Below are positions 40,949 through 49,947 of a stretch of 64,000 nt of DNA, piece by piece; position 1 is the first letter of the stretch, and each line of letters opens with the position of its first letter. The position numbers were made by a program, and so were the translations under genes. The notes under the pieces are model-generated. The model saw only the letters and a program-made list of their open reading frames with translations, searched no databases and was not told where the DNA came from. The stretch comes from Mycobacterium palustre (GTDB taxonomy: Bacteria > Actinomycetota > Actinomycetes > Mycobacteriales > Mycobacteriaceae). The stretch covers positions 1 to 64,000 of the forward strand of contig NZ_LQPJ01000105.1 in the NCBI RefSeq assembly GCF_002101785.1. Direction: 5' to 3'.

Positions 40949-42856
40949 CAGCTCCGGGCTGTCGATCGAACTCCGCTGCACCGCCTCGCCGGGGGCCGCC
41001 CCCAGCAGGATCCGCTTGATCGGGATCTCCAGCCGCTTGCCGGTCAGCGTGCGCGGGATGCCCGGAACCTCCAGCACGTCGTCGGGCACGTGCCGCGGGG
41101 AGGCGTGCCGGCGGATCGAGGCCACGATCCGGCCGCGCAGCTCGTCGTCCAGGCTCACGCCCTCGGCCAGCGCCACGAACAGCGGCATCCAGTACCCGCC
41201 GTCGTCCTGCTCGACGCCGACCACCAGGCAGTCGCGCACCTCGGGCATGCCCTCGACCGCGTTGTAGATCTCGGCGCTGCCCATCCGCACGCCCATCCGG
41301 TTCAAGGTGGCGTCCGAACGGCCGTGCACCACAGCGGATCCGCGGTCGGTGATGGTGATCCAATCCCCGTGGCACCACACGCCCGGGTACTTGTCGAAGT
41401 ACGCGCCGCGGTAGCGGCTGCCGTCGTCGTCGTTCCAGAAGAACACCGGCATCGACGGCATCGGCTTGGTGATCACCAGCTCGCCCTCGCGCCCGATCAC
41501 GGGTTCGTTTGGGCCAACCCAGGATTCGATCGCCGCTCCCAGGCAGATGGACGACAGCTCGCCGGCCCGGATCGGCACGATCGGGCAGCCGCCGATGAAG
41601 GCCGTGCAGACGTCGGTGCCGCCGCTCATCGAGACCACCGGCACCGGGCGGCCCAGCCCCTCGTGCACCCAGCGGAAGCCCGACGCCGGCAGCGGCGAAC
41701 CCGTCGACCCCACGGTGCGCACCGCATCCAGCCGGTAGGACGCGCCGGGCCTCAGCTGCTCCTTGGCGCAAGCCAACAGGTAGCCCGCCCCGGCGCCGAG
41801 CACGGTGACGCCGGCGTCGGCGGCGACCCGCCACAGGCCGTCGGTGCTCGGATGCGTCGGGCTGCCGTCGTAGAGCACGATGGTGGTGTCGACCATCAGC
41901 CCGGACACCAGCAGGTTCCACATCATCCAACTGGTGGACGAGTACCACAGGAACCGGTCGCCGGGGTGCAGGTCCAGCTGCAGGCTCAAATACTTCAGGT
42001 GCTCGAGCGCGGCGCCGCCGTGGCCGTGCACGATGCCCTTCGGCTTTCCGGTGGTTCCCGACGAGAACATCACCCACAGCGGGTGGGCGAACGGTACCGG
42101 CGTAATGTCCAGCGCCGCATCCGATTCCACCGCCGCGGCCCACGGGACCGCGTTGCCCGGCAGGTCCAGCCCGAGCCGCGGCACCACCACGGTGGCCCGC
42201 AGCGTCGGCATGGCGGCCCGGATCGCGTCGATCTCCGAGCGGCGATCGATGCGCTTGCCGCCGTACACCGAGCCGTCGGTGGCCACCAGCACCAGCGGCG
42301 CCACCTGGCCCAGCCTGGCGATCACGCCGTCGACGGCGACGTCCTGGTTGCACACCGCCCAGACCGCGCCCACGGCGGCCGCGGCCAGCGCGGCGACGAC
42401 GGCCTCACCGACGTTGGGCAGGTATCCGACGACGGCGTCGCCCGGCCGCACGCCGGCCCCGCGCAAATACGCCGCGAACGCCGCGGTCTCGCGCCGCAGC
42501 CGCTCCCACGACCACTCGCTGGCGCCGTCCTCGCCGACGACGATCAGCGCGGGCCGCTCGTCGGTCGCGTGCCGGAACACCTCGGTGGCGTAGTTGAGGG
42601 TGGCGCCGGGAAACCACTGCGCACCGGGCATGGCGCGCTCCCCGAGCACCGCGGTGGGCGGGCTCTCGGCCCGGATGTCGAAGAAGTGCCAGACGGCGTC
42701 CCAGAACCAGTCGATGTCGTCGACGGACTTGCGCCACAGCGCGTGGTAGTCGCCGTAGTGGCCGCGGCCCGTCTCGGCCAGCCAGGCCATGAAACGGGTG
42801 AGGTTGGCCGCGGCCAGGGTGTCATCGTCGGGGGTCCAGCTGCCGGGTTCGCTCAT
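40910..42856 (-). CDS. Acetoacetyl-CoA synthetase
   Basis: A 648-residue ANL-superfamily enzyme. The N-terminal FMAWLAETGRGHYGDYHALW and DIDWFWDAVWHFFDI are typical of acetoacetate-CoA ligases. Then MFSSGTTGKPKGIVHGHGG (AMP loop), SGGTDVCTAFIGG, and the C-terminal GIPRTLTGKRLEIPIKRIL with the adenylation Lys. It activates acetoacetate for central metabolism. The ATG at 42856 overlaps the upstream GH76-like gene (ATGA). I do not recall an equivalent at this point of the M. tuberculosis map. Confidence 0.92.
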   Translation of the reverse strand: MSEPGSWTPDDDTLAAANLTRFMAWLAETGRGHYGDYHALWRKSVDDIDWFWDAVWHFFDIRAESPPTAVLGERAMPGAQWFPGATLNYATEVFRHATDERPALIVVGEDGASEWSWERLRRETAAFAAYLRGAGVRPGDAVVGYLPNVGEAVVAALAAAAVGAVWAVCNQDVAVDGVIARLGQVAPLVLVATDGSVYGGKRIDRRSEIDAIRAAMPTLRATVVVPRLGLDLPGNAVPWAAAVESDAALDITPVPFAHPLWVMFSSGTTGKPKGIVHGHGGAALEHLKYLSLQLDLHPGDRFLWYSSTSWMMWNLLVSGLMVDTTIVLYDGSPTHPSTDGLWRVAADAGVTVLGAGAGYLLACAKEQLRPGASYRLDAVRTVGSTGSPLPASGFRWVHEGLGRPVPVVSMSGGTDVCTAFIGGCPIVPIRAGELSSICLGAAIESWVGPNEPVIGREGELVITKPMPSMPVFFWNDDDGSRYRGAYFDKYPGVWCHGDWITITDRGSAVVHGRSDATLNRMGVRMGSAEIYNAVEGMPEVRDCLVVGVEQDDGGYWMPLFVALAEGVSLDDELRGRIVASIRRHASPRHVPDDVLEVPGIPRTLTGKRLEIPIKRILLGAAPGEAVQRSSIDSPELLDAFVAYRRSRV

Positions 42857-43986
42857 TTCGCCTCGCTCACGGCGGTGACGTTACATGCGGCCTCCATCAG
42901 CATCCACCCGGAGAGCTGCACCGAGAGGTCGCGTTCGGCGATCGCCGACGAGTTGACGGCGCCCCCGATGAACTGCGCCTCCTGGCCGCCCTCGCTGACT
43001 TCGGTGGGCAGCTCGGCGTCGCGGTCCCAGAACGCCCCGAACAGGGGCAGCCCGTCGACCGTCTGCCGGTTCTCCCACGCCGATTTCGCGCTGGCCAGCA
43101 CGATGGTGCGGGCGGTGTCGCGGGCCACCGCGTCGTCCGCGGAGTCGCCGGGCAGCGTGGTGGCGACCAGCGCGAGGTATCGCGCCGTGACGCCGCCGAA
43201 CAGGCCGCCGTCGCCGCCGCCGGCGCCGCGCAGCACCCCCGACGGCGCCATGTGCTCGCCGACGGCCGCGACCAGCCGATGCACCCGCGCCGCGTGCCGG
43301 GCCCGCACCTCGGCGCCGGTGCGCGCGGCGAGCTCGGTTTCCAGGCCCAGCACCACGCCCTGGCAGTAGGTGTACTGCGCCCGGACCAGCGAGCCGGCCT
43401 TGATGCCGTCGAACACCAGGTGCGTCTCGGGGTCGATCAGGGTGCGGTCGATCCAGTCGGCCATCTGCTCGGCCCGCTTGAGCCGATCGCCGTAACGCGC
43501 CAGGAAGATGCCCGCCGGCCCGTTGGCCGGGGCGTTGAAGAACTGGTCCTGCTTGCGCCACGGGATGCCGCCGCCGTCCTCGGGCACCCATGCGTCGACG
43601 AATTGGTCGGCGAGCGTGGTCAGCGCGCGCCGCCGCGTGACGCCGGCGATCCGGTGGGCGCGTTCCAGCGCCAGCGCCAGCCACGCCATGTCGTCGTAGT
43701 AGCTGTTGGTCCACCGCACGTTGTTGCGCAGCCGGTGCGAGCGGACCTGCCGGGTGATCCTGGCGTGGCGGCCGGGCTGCGGATCGCGTAGCTGCGCGTC
43801 CACCAGGCAATCCAGCAGGTGCGCCTGCCACCAGTAGTGCCAGGTGCCGAACGACCGGTCCCGCCGCGTTGCCGGCCAGGCCACCACCCCCAGCTGCGTT
43901 CCCGGCAGCCCCCACAGCCGCTTCAGGTGTCGTTGCGCGACAGCGGCTTCGGAGCTGGCCGCCCGGTTTGCCCACAGCTGATCCAT
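42853..43986 (-). CDS. Glycoside hydrolase family 76-like protein, Rv0365c-like
   Basis: A 377-residue alpha/alpha-barrel protein. The double Asp of family 76 alpha-1,6-mannanases is in NSYYDDMAWLALALERAHR. Other blocks: WHYWWQAHLLDCLVDAQ, GIPWRKQDQFFNAPANGPAG, YTYCQGVVLGLETEL and GGLFGGVTARYLALVAT. No signal peptide is visible, so it is probably cytoplasmic, unusual for a mannan-degrading enzyme. It matches Rv0365c in length. Divergent from the iron-sulfur subunit (35-bp gap). Confidence 0.87.
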   Translation of the reverse strand: MDQLWANRAASSEAAVAQRHLKRLWGLPGTQLGVVAWPATRRDRSFGTWHYWWQAHLLDCLVDAQLRDPQPGRHARITRQVRSHRLRNNVRWTNSYYDDMAWLALALERAHRIAGVTRRRALTTLADQFVDAWVPEDGGGIPWRKQDQFFNAPANGPAGIFLARYGDRLKRAEQMADWIDRTLIDPETHLVFDGIKAGSLVRAQYTYCQGVVLGLETELAARTGAEVRARHAARVHRLVAAVGEHMAPSGVLRGAGGGDGGLFGGVTARYLALVATTLPGDSADDAVARDTARTIVLASAKSAWENRQTVDGLPLFGAFWDRDAELPTEVSEGGQEAQFIGGAVNSSAIAERDLSVQLSGWMLMEAACNVTAVSEAK

Positions 43987-44021
43987 ACCTGTCGATCCTG
44001 CCCCATGCCCGCGACGCGAGG

Positions 44022-44501
44022 ATGCTGGAGCCCGTGACCAACTTGACCGTCAACGGGCGCCGCTGTGAGGTCGACACCGAGGACGACACCCCGCTGCTGT
44101 ACGCGCTGCGCAACCACCTGGGACTGAAGGGCACGCGGTTCGGCTGCGGGGTGGGGCTGTGCGGCGCGTGCTTCGTGCTGGTCGACGGCCGGCCCGTCTA
44201 CTCCTGCGACACGCCGCTGTGGTCGGTCGCGGGCAAGTCGATCCGCACGGTCGAAGGGCTCGGCTCCGGCGGGGAGCCCCACCCGGTGGCCCGGGAGCTG
44301 ATCGCCGGGCAGGCGGCGCAGTGCGGGTACTGCATGTCGGGCATCGTGGTGGCGGCCGCGGCGCTGCTGGACGCCAACCCCGACCCGACCGAGGCCGAGG
44401 TCCGCGCCGCGCTGGACCCCAACCTGTGCCGGTGCGGCTCGCACAACCGGGTGGTGGCGGCGGTGCTGCGCGCCGCCTCAAAGATGCGGGGGGCCCGCTG
44501 A
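44022..44501 (+). CDS. [2Fe-2S] subunit of a molybdenum hydroxylase
   Basis: A 159-residue small subunit of the xanthine dehydrogenase family. The plant-type cluster Cys are in GTRFGCGVGLCGACFVLVDG and YSCDTPLW. The second cluster is in AAQCGYCMSGIVVAA and DPNLCRCGSHNRVVAAV. It hands electrons from the molybdenum subunit to an acceptor. The next gene overlaps by 1 bp (TGATG). The start is an ATG at 44022; a GTG at 44034 is possible. The short size and the partner type suggest the isoquinoline/nicotinate dehydrogenase branch. Confidence 0.92.
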   Translation: MLEPVTNLTVNGRRCEVDTEDDTPLLYALRNHLGLKGTRFGCGVGLCGACFVLVDGRPVYSCDTPLWSVAGKSIRTVEGLGSGGEPHPVARELIAGQAAQCGYCMSGIVVAAAALLDANPDPTEAEVRAALDPNLCRCGSHNRVVAAVLRAASKMRGAR

Positions 44502-46642
44502 TGTCTGAGTTGCCTGAGCCGCCTGAGCTGATTGAGCTGCCGGAGTCGCTGACGGCCAATCCCGTTCTGGGGCAATGGGTCCGGATCACCGCCGACGGCG
44601 TGGTTCAGGTGCGCTCGGGCAAGGTGGAGCTGGGCCAGGGCGTGCTGACGGCGCTGGCGCAGATCGCGGCCGAGGAGCTCGACGTCGGCGTCGACCGGGT
44701 GCGGATGATCGCGGCGGCCACCGACCGCAGCCCCGACGAAGGGTTCACCGCCGGCAGCCGGTCGATCCAGCAGTCGGGCGCGGCGCTGCGCCAGGTGTGC
44801 GCCGAGGCCCGCGCGATCTACCTCGACGCCGCGGCGGCCAAGCTGGCGGTGGCGCCCGACGACCTCGACGTCGCCGACGGCGAGATCACCGGGCCGGGCG
44901 GGTTGGCCACCAGCTACTGGGAGCTCGCCGACGACACGCTGCTGGACCGGCCGGCGACCGGGAAGGCGGCGCCCAAACCCGGGTCGGACTACGCGGTCGT
45001 CGGCACCGCCCTTCAGCGAATCGACCTGCCCGACAAGCTGACCGGCCGACCCCGCTACCTGCACGACCTGGTGCTGGACGGCCAGCTGTACGGGCGGGTG
45101 GTGCGCCCGCCGTCGCGCGGCGCGGCGCTGCGCGGGCTGGACACCGGGCCCGCGCTGGCGCTGCCGGGCGTGATCACCGTGGTGCGCGACGGCGAGTTCC
45201 TCGGCGTGGTGGCCGACCGCGAGGAGGTCGCGGTCCGCGCGGCCGAGCGGCTGCGCCGCGACGCCGCCTGGGACGAGCGCCCGACGCTGCCCGACGAAAA
45301 CGACCTGCCCGGGTTTCTGTTGGCGGCGGCGGCGGAGACGACGGTGCTGGCCTCCAAAGAGGCTGCGGCGCCGGTTAATTCGACACGGTCGCATTCGGCC
45401 CGCTACCACCGGCCGTACCTGGCGCACGGGTCGATCGGCCCGTCGGCCGCGGCGGCACGCTGGTCCGGAGACGGCCGCCTGGAGGTCTGGTCGCACAGCC
45501 AGGGCGTGCACGCGCTGGGGCGGGAACTGGCTGCCGCGCTTGGTCTTTCGGCCGATCGGGTGGTGGTGCGCCACGTCGAGGGGGCGGGGTGCTACGGGCA
45601 CAACGGCGCCGACGACGTCGCGATGGACGCGGCGCTGCTGGCGCGGGCGGTGCCCGGCCGGCCGGTGCACGTGGTGTGGTCGCGCCCCGACGAGCTGGCG
45701 TGGGCGCCGTTCGGCCCCGCGGCCGTCGTCGAGATGTCCGCCGACTGCGGTGCCGACGGAACCGTGCTGGGCTGGCGCCACGAGATCTACAGCGGCAGCT
45801 ACATGGGCCGCCCGGGGACGACGCCGACGAGCGCGCTGCTGGCGGCCAGCCACCGCGCCGGCGGGGAGCCGATTCGCGCCGGCGGTGAGCCGCCCGCGCA
45901 ATGGGGCGGCGGGACCGGTCGAAACTCGGTGCCGGGCTACGACTTTCCGTCCTATCGGGTGGTCAACCACCTGCTGAAAGAGATGCCGCTGCGCACCTCG
46001 GCGCTGCGTTCGCTGGGCGCGTTCGTCAACATCTTTGCCGCCGAGTCGTTCATGGACGAGCTGGCGGCGGCCGCGGGCCGCGACCCGGTCGAGTTCCGGC
46101 TGGCGCACCTGTCGGACCCGCGCGGGCGGGCGGTGCTGCGGGCGGCGGCGTCGCGGGCCGGGTGGACGGACCGGGCGCCACGGGACGCGGTCGGCCACGG
46201 CGTCGGGTATGCGCGGTACAAGAACCTGGCCGCCTACTGCGCGGTGGTCGCGGAGGTGGAGGCGCTCGAGGAGGTCCGGGTGCGCCGGCTGGTCGTCGCG
46301 GTGGACGCGGGCCTGATCGTCAATCCCGACGGCGCGGCCAACCAGATCGAGGGCGGCGCCGTGCAGGCCACCAGCTGGACGCTCAAGGAACGGGTGCGCT
46401 TCGACCGCTTCAACGTCACCAGCGACACCTGGGAGACCTACCGGATCCTGCGGTTCTCCGAGGTGCCCGCGGTCGAGGTGGAACTCGTTGGCGCGCGGGA
46501 CAATCCGTCGCTGGGCGTCGGCGAGTGCGCCCAGGGACCGACGGCCGCCGCGATCGCCAACGCGGTCTACGACGCGCTCGGCGTGCGGGTACGGTCACTT
46601 CCGCTGACCGCCGAGCAGCTCATCGCAGCGATGCCGGACTAG
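44501..46642 (+). CDS. Molybdopterin-binding subunit, isoquinoline 1-oxidoreductase-like
   Basis: A 713-residue molybdenum-cofactor subunit of the IorB-like branch. Seen: the N-terminal GKVELGQGVLTALAQIAAEE, ADRSPDEGFTAGSRSIQQS-type block, IDLPDKLTGRPRYLHDLVLD, EGAGCYGHNGADDVAMDAAL, and the catalytic Glu in NPSLGVGECAQGPTAAAIAN. No Tat signal is present, so the enzyme is probably cytoplasmic. No FAD subunit is encoded beside it. The substrate is unknown; nitrogen heterocycles or aldehydes are typical. The 3' end overlaps coxE by 23 bp on the opposite strand. Confidence 0.9.
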   Translation: MSELPEPPELIELPESLTANPVLGQWVRITADGVVQVRSGKVELGQGVLTALAQIAAEELDVGVDRVRMIAAATDRSPDEGFTAGSRSIQQSGAALRQVCAEARAIYLDAAAAKLAVAPDDLDVADGEITGPGGLATSYWELADDTLLDRPATGKAAPKPGSDYAVVGTALQRIDLPDKLTGRPRYLHDLVLDGQLYGRVVRPPSRGAALRGLDTGPALALPGVITVVRDGEFLGVVADREEVAVRAAERLRRDAAWDERPTLPDENDLPGFLLAAAAETTVLASKEAAAPVNSTRSHSARYHRPYLAHGSIGPSAAAARWSGDGRLEVWSHSQGVHALGRELAAALGLSADRVVVRHVEGAGCYGHNGADDVAMDAALLARAVPGRPVHVVWSRPDELAWAPFGPAAVVEMSADCGADGTVLGWRHEIYSGSYMGRPGTTPTSALLAASHRAGGEPIRAGGEPPAQWGGGTGRNSVPGYDFPSYRVVNHLLKEMPLRTSALRSLGAFVNIFAAESFMDELAAAAGRDPVEFRLAHLSDPRGRAVLRAAASRAGWTDRAPRDAVGHGVGYARYKNLAAYCAVVAEVEALEEVRVRRLVVAVDAGLIVNPDGAANQIEGGAVQATSWTLKERVRFDRFNVTSDTWETYRILRFSEVPAVEVELVGARDNPSLGVGECAQGPTAAAIANAVYDALGVRVRSLPLTAEQLIAAMPD

Positions 46643-47831
46643 CCAGGGCGACAAGCAGCTCGCGCAGCCCGCTCAGCGAGTTCGCCGGCAAGAACAGGTC
46701 GCAATACGGCAGGGCCGCGGCCATCGAGCCGGCCAGTGGTTCGAATTCCCTCTGCGCCGCACGGGGATTCAGCCACACCAGCAGTGCGGCGCGGCGCCGC
46801 AGCCTGGCCATCGCGCGGCCGAGCGCATCGGGCGGGTCGGCGTCCCAGCCGTCCGAGGCGATGATCACCACCGCCCCGCGCAGCGCGTTGCCGTGCGGCG
46901 CGGCGAGCAGCGCACCGAGGCTGCGGCCGATGAACGTGCCGCCGTACCGGTCGGTGACCTTCGCGTTGGCCTTCCGCAGCGCCACCTCGGCCGAGCGGTG
47001 CGAGAGCACCGAGGTCAGCCGGGTCAGCGACGTCGAGAACGCGAAGACCTCGGGCCTCGCGCCCCCGCGCCGCAGCGCCGCCGCCCGCATCAAATGCAGA
47101 TAGATCGCCGCGTACGGCTGCATGGAGCGGCTCACGTCGCAGGCCAAGACCACCCGCCGGGGCCGGCGGCGGGGCCGCGTGCGCGCCAATTTGAGCGATT
47201 CCCAGCCGGTTTCGCGCGAGGCGCGCATCGTGGCGCGCAGGTCGATGCGCTTGCCGCCCGCGCTGGGCTCCAACCGCATGCTGCGCCGCCGCGGCCAGCG
47301 CGCGGCGCTGGCCTCCAGCCAGGAGCCGAGCAAGCGGAGGTCGTCCGCGTCGAAGCGGTCGAACGGCTCGTCGGCGCGCGCGGCGATCCGGCCGGGCAGC
47401 GGATCGGGCAGCACAACTCCCGTTTCCTCGGCCGCGTCCCGGCCGGTGGACGCGCGGGTGGCCCAGGGCAGTCGTCCTGCGCCCGCGTTCGGCGGGCCCC
47501 CCGCGGGGCGCGGCGTGCCGGCCGCCGGCGCCTTGGGGCCCGGCAGGGGCAGCACCGGGGCTGGGCTCGTCGCGCCGTCGGGCCGGGCCGCGCCGAACGC
47601 CGCCTGAAAAACCGCGTCGAAGGCCCCGAGGTCTTCCATCCGGTTGACCAGGGTCAGCCGCGCCGCCCAATACAACGCCGACGTCGTGTCGGGCACCAGC
47701 TGCCGCAGCGCCCGCACGAAGTCCGCCGGGCCATTGGCCGACACCTGCACCCCCGCGCCGCGCAGGCGCGCCACCACTGCGGCCGCGAACGCCGCCATAT
47801 CCACGCCCCGCAACAGCAGTGGGGTGCTCAC
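46620..47831 (-). CDS. CoxE-type von Willebrand factor A protein
   Basis: A 403-residue protein identical in length to Rv0368c. The C-terminal VWA domain has the metal-ion-dependent adhesion site: VLACDVSRSMQPYAAIYLHL (DxSxS), the Thr in YGGTFIGRSL, and the Asp in IIASDGWDADPPDAL. A proline-rich linker (residues 90-130) precedes it. CoxE works with the MoxR-type ATPase CoxD to insert the Cu/Mo-S centre of CO dehydrogenase. It is the last gene of the cox cluster on this strand. Confidence 0.9.
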   Translation of the reverse strand: MSTPLLLRGVDMAAFAAAVVARLRGAGVQVSANGPADFVRALRQLVPDTTSALYWAARLTLVNRMEDLGAFDAVFQAAFGAARPDGATSPAPVLPLPGPKAPAAGTPRPAGGPPNAGAGRLPWATRASTGRDAAEETGVVLPDPLPGRIAARADEPFDRFDADDLRLLGSWLEASAARWPRRRSMRLEPSAGGKRIDLRATMRASRETGWESLKLARTRPRRRPRRVVLACDVSRSMQPYAAIYLHLMRAAALRRGGARPEVFAFSTSLTRLTSVLSHRSAEVALRKANAKVTDRYGGTFIGRSLGALLAAPHGNALRGAVVIIASDGWDADPPDALGRAMARLRRRAALLVWLNPRAAQREFEPLAGSMAAALPYCDLFLPANSLSGLRELLVALASPASLR

Positions 47832-47835
47832 GGCG

Positions 47836-48477
47836 CTAACGCCTCCGGCGCAACACCCAGATCAGCACCAGCACGGCGAGCGCCGCGACCGCCGCCGCGC
47901 CGTACTTCTTGAGCCGGTCGCCGCCGGCCAGGTCGAGCAGGTCGATGGGTTCGGGCTCGGCGGCCGCGTGCCGCGGCCCGGGCGCGGATTCGGTCGTCGT
48001 CGGGGCGGCGGGGGCCGCCGGGGTGGGTGCTTTCTTGGCGGCCAGCTCGGCCTCGAGCGATTCCACGAACTGGCCCAACAGCTTCTCCGAAACCTGTTGC
48101 AGCATGCCGCTGCCGAACTGGGCCAGCTTGCCGACGATTTTCAGGTCCGTGTCGACGGTGACGCTGGTGCGGTCCCCGTCCGCCTTCAACTGGGCGGTGA
48201 CCGTGGCGGCCGCGTTGCCGGTGCCGCGTGACTCCTTGCCCGTGCCGTCGATGACCGCGCGATGCTGGTCGCGGTCCAGCTCGACGAAGTGCACCCTGCC
48301 GCTGAACTCGCTGGTCACCGGCCCCACCTTGACCTTTACCTTGCCCAGGTAGTCGTCGCCCTCGCGGCCGGTCAGCTGGGCGCCGGGCATCAGCGGGATC
48401 ACCTGCTCCAGGTCGCACAGCACGTCCCAGGCCTGATCGATGGGCGCGCTGACGGTGAACTGGTTGGCGATCTTCAT
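47836..48477 (-). CDS. CoxG-like SRPBCC protein with C-terminal membrane anchor
   Basis: A 213-residue protein: residues 1-150 form a SRPBCC/CoxG domain (FTVSAPIDQAWDVLCDLEQV, MPGAQLTGREGDDYLGKVKV, FGSGMLQQVSEKLLGQFVES). A proline/alanine linker and a final hydrophobic helix with basic end (AVAALAVLVLIWVLRRRR) follow, a tail anchor. CoxG ties CO dehydrogenase to the membrane in Oligotropha; this fits. It is longer than the 171-residue Rv0369c as I recall it, mainly by the linker. 4 bp from the coxE start. Confidence 0.9.
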   Translation of the reverse strand: MKIANQFTVSAPIDQAWDVLCDLEQVIPLMPGAQLTGREGDDYLGKVKVKVGPVTSEFSGRVHFVELDRDQHRAVIDGTGKESRGTGNAAATVTAQLKADGDRTSVTVDTDLKIVGKLAQFGSGMLQQVSEKLLGQFVESLEAELAAKKAPTPAAPAAPTTTESAPGPRHAAAEPEPIDLLDLAGGDRLKKYGAAAVAALAVLVLIWVLRRRR

Positions 48478-48490
48478 GCGGCGAGTCCTC

Positions 48491-49372
48491 TCAGGTGCGG
48501 CTGTATTCGGAAAACGCGTCCCGAATCAGGCTACGGTCGTCCGGAGTCTTGGCCAGCGCCCCCAGGCTGGCGACGGCCTCCGGGTCGACGAGATCGGCGA
48601 CGCCGAGTGACACCAGCGCGGCGACCCAGTCGATCGTCTCGGCCACGCCCGGCGGCTTGTCCAGGTCGAGGTCGCGGACGCGGCCGATGAACCGCGTCGC
48701 GTGCTCGATCAGCGGCGCCGTCGCGCCGGGAACCGTCCGGCGGACGATCGCGGCGGCCCGGGCCGGCTCCGGGTAGTCGATCCAGTGATACAGGCAGCGG
48801 CGGCGCAGCGCGTCGTGCAGGTCGCGGCTGCGGTTGGAGGTCAGCACGGCCACCGGCGGCCGCTCGGCGACGAAGGTGCCCAGCTCGGGCACGGTGACGG
48901 CGGATTCCCCGAGGAATTCCAGCAGCAGGGCCTCGAATTCGTCGTCGGCGCGGTCGATTTCGTCGATCAGCAGCACCGGTGGGGCCGGGCCGCGGTGCCG
49001 CACGCAACGCAGGATGGGGCGGTCGATCAGGTATCGCTCGGTGTAGAGGTCCGCCTCTTCGATGCCCCTGCCGCCGGCTTCGGCCAGCCTGATGGACAGC
49101 AACTGGCGCTGGTAGTTCCAGTCGTACAGCGCCTCGCTGGCGGTCAGTCCTTCGTAGCACTGTAGTCGCACCAATTCGGTATCGCACACCGCCGCAAGGG
49201 TTTTCGCGGCCGTGGTCTTGCCGACGCCGGGTTCGCCCTCCAGCAGCAGCGGCCGGCCGAGCGTGACCACCAGGTAGATCGCCGACGCGGTTCCCGTGTC
49301 GAGCAGGTAGTCGTGCGCGTCGAAGCGCGCGACGACGTCGTCGACGCCCGAAAACGGGGCCGGGCGCGTCAT
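48491..49372 (-). CDS. MoxR-family AAA ATPase (CoxD-like)
   Basis: A 293-residue AAA+ ATPase like Rv0370c. Walker A is [20 protein letters not shown], Walker B is PVLLIDEIDRADDEFEALLL, and sensor I is VAVLTSNRSRDLHDALRRRC. CoxD-type ATPases act as chaperones in forming the molybdenum-copper centre, together with CoxE. The ATG at 49372 overlaps the upstream stop (ATGA). An upstream frame lies within the neighbouring gene and is not used. Confidence 0.92.
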   Translation of the reverse strand: MTRPAPFSGVDDVVARFDAHDYLLDTGTASAIYLVVTLGRPLLLEGEPGVGKTTAAKTLAAVCDTELVRLQCYEGLTASEALYDWNYQRQLLSIRLAEAGGRGIEEADLYTERYLIDRPILRCVRHRGPAPPVLLIDEIDRADDEFEALLLEFLGESAVTVPELGTFVAERPPVAVLTSNRSRDLHDALRRRCLYHWIDYPEPARAAAIVRRTVPGATAPLIEHATRFIGRVRDLDLDKPPGVAETIDWVAALVSLGVADLVDPEAVASLGALAKTPDDRSLIRDAFSEYSRT

Positions 49373-49947
49373 GACGACGCCACCAGCCGGCGGTAGTCGT
49401 CCCACGTGTCGACGTCGGGCGGGATCCGGCCGTCGACGGCGAGCTCGCGCACCCCGCGCCGGCCCGATTCCACCAGCTTCCACACCGCCTTGTCGCCGCG
49501 CAGTTCGCGCAGATCGCCGAACACGCTGCGGCCCAACCAGAACGGATGCCCGAGGCCGTCGTCGTAGCGGCACACCGCGATGTCGGCGCCCGGTCCCTCG
49601 GCGATCAGTCGGTGCAGCGTGGCCGGCCGCACGCCGGGCTGATCGCCGAGCATCAGCACGATCCCGCCGGACCGCGGATCGACCCGGTCCAGCGCGGCCC
49701 GCAGCGAGGCCGCGCACCCGGTCGCCGCGTCGTCGACGGACACCACGTCGGCCCCGTCGAGGCGCACCGCGGCGCGCACCGCGCGGGCCGCCGCGCCGAG
49801 GGTGACGATGAGCTGGTCGAACCCCGCGCCGCGGGCCACCCCGAGGGTGGCGCCCAAGAGCGTCGTATCCCGGTATGGCAGCAGCTGTTTGGGGGCTCCG
49901 AGCCTGCGCGAACCGCCGGCCGCCAGCACGACACCGGTGACGGTCAT
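49369..49947 (-). CDS. MobA-like nucleotidyltransferase (MocA type)
   Basis: A 192-residue NTP transferase. The N-terminal VLAAGGSRRLGAPKQLLPYR is the nucleotide-binding loop, and LMLGDQPGVRPATLHRL holds the acidic metal site. It matches Rv0371c. In cox/xdh clusters such proteins add CMP to the molybdopterin (MCD form). The ATG at 49947 overlaps the upstream XdhC stop (ATGA). Confidence 0.9.
   Translation of the reverse strand: MTVTGVVLAAGGSRRLGAPKQLLPYRDTTLLGATLGVARGAGFDQLIVTLGAAARAVRAAVRLDGADVVSVDDAATGCAASLRAALDRVDPRSGGIVLMLGDQPGVRPATLHRLIAEGPGADIAVCRYDDGLGHPFWLGRSVFGDLRELRGDKAVWKLVESGRRGVRELAVDGRIPPDVDTWDDYRRLVASS

Noticed and set aside
41090..43369. A 759-codon plus-strand frame opposite acetoacetyl-CoA synthetase and the GH76-like gene
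   Set aside because: Shadow composition, crossing two real genes with strong family motifs on the minus strand.
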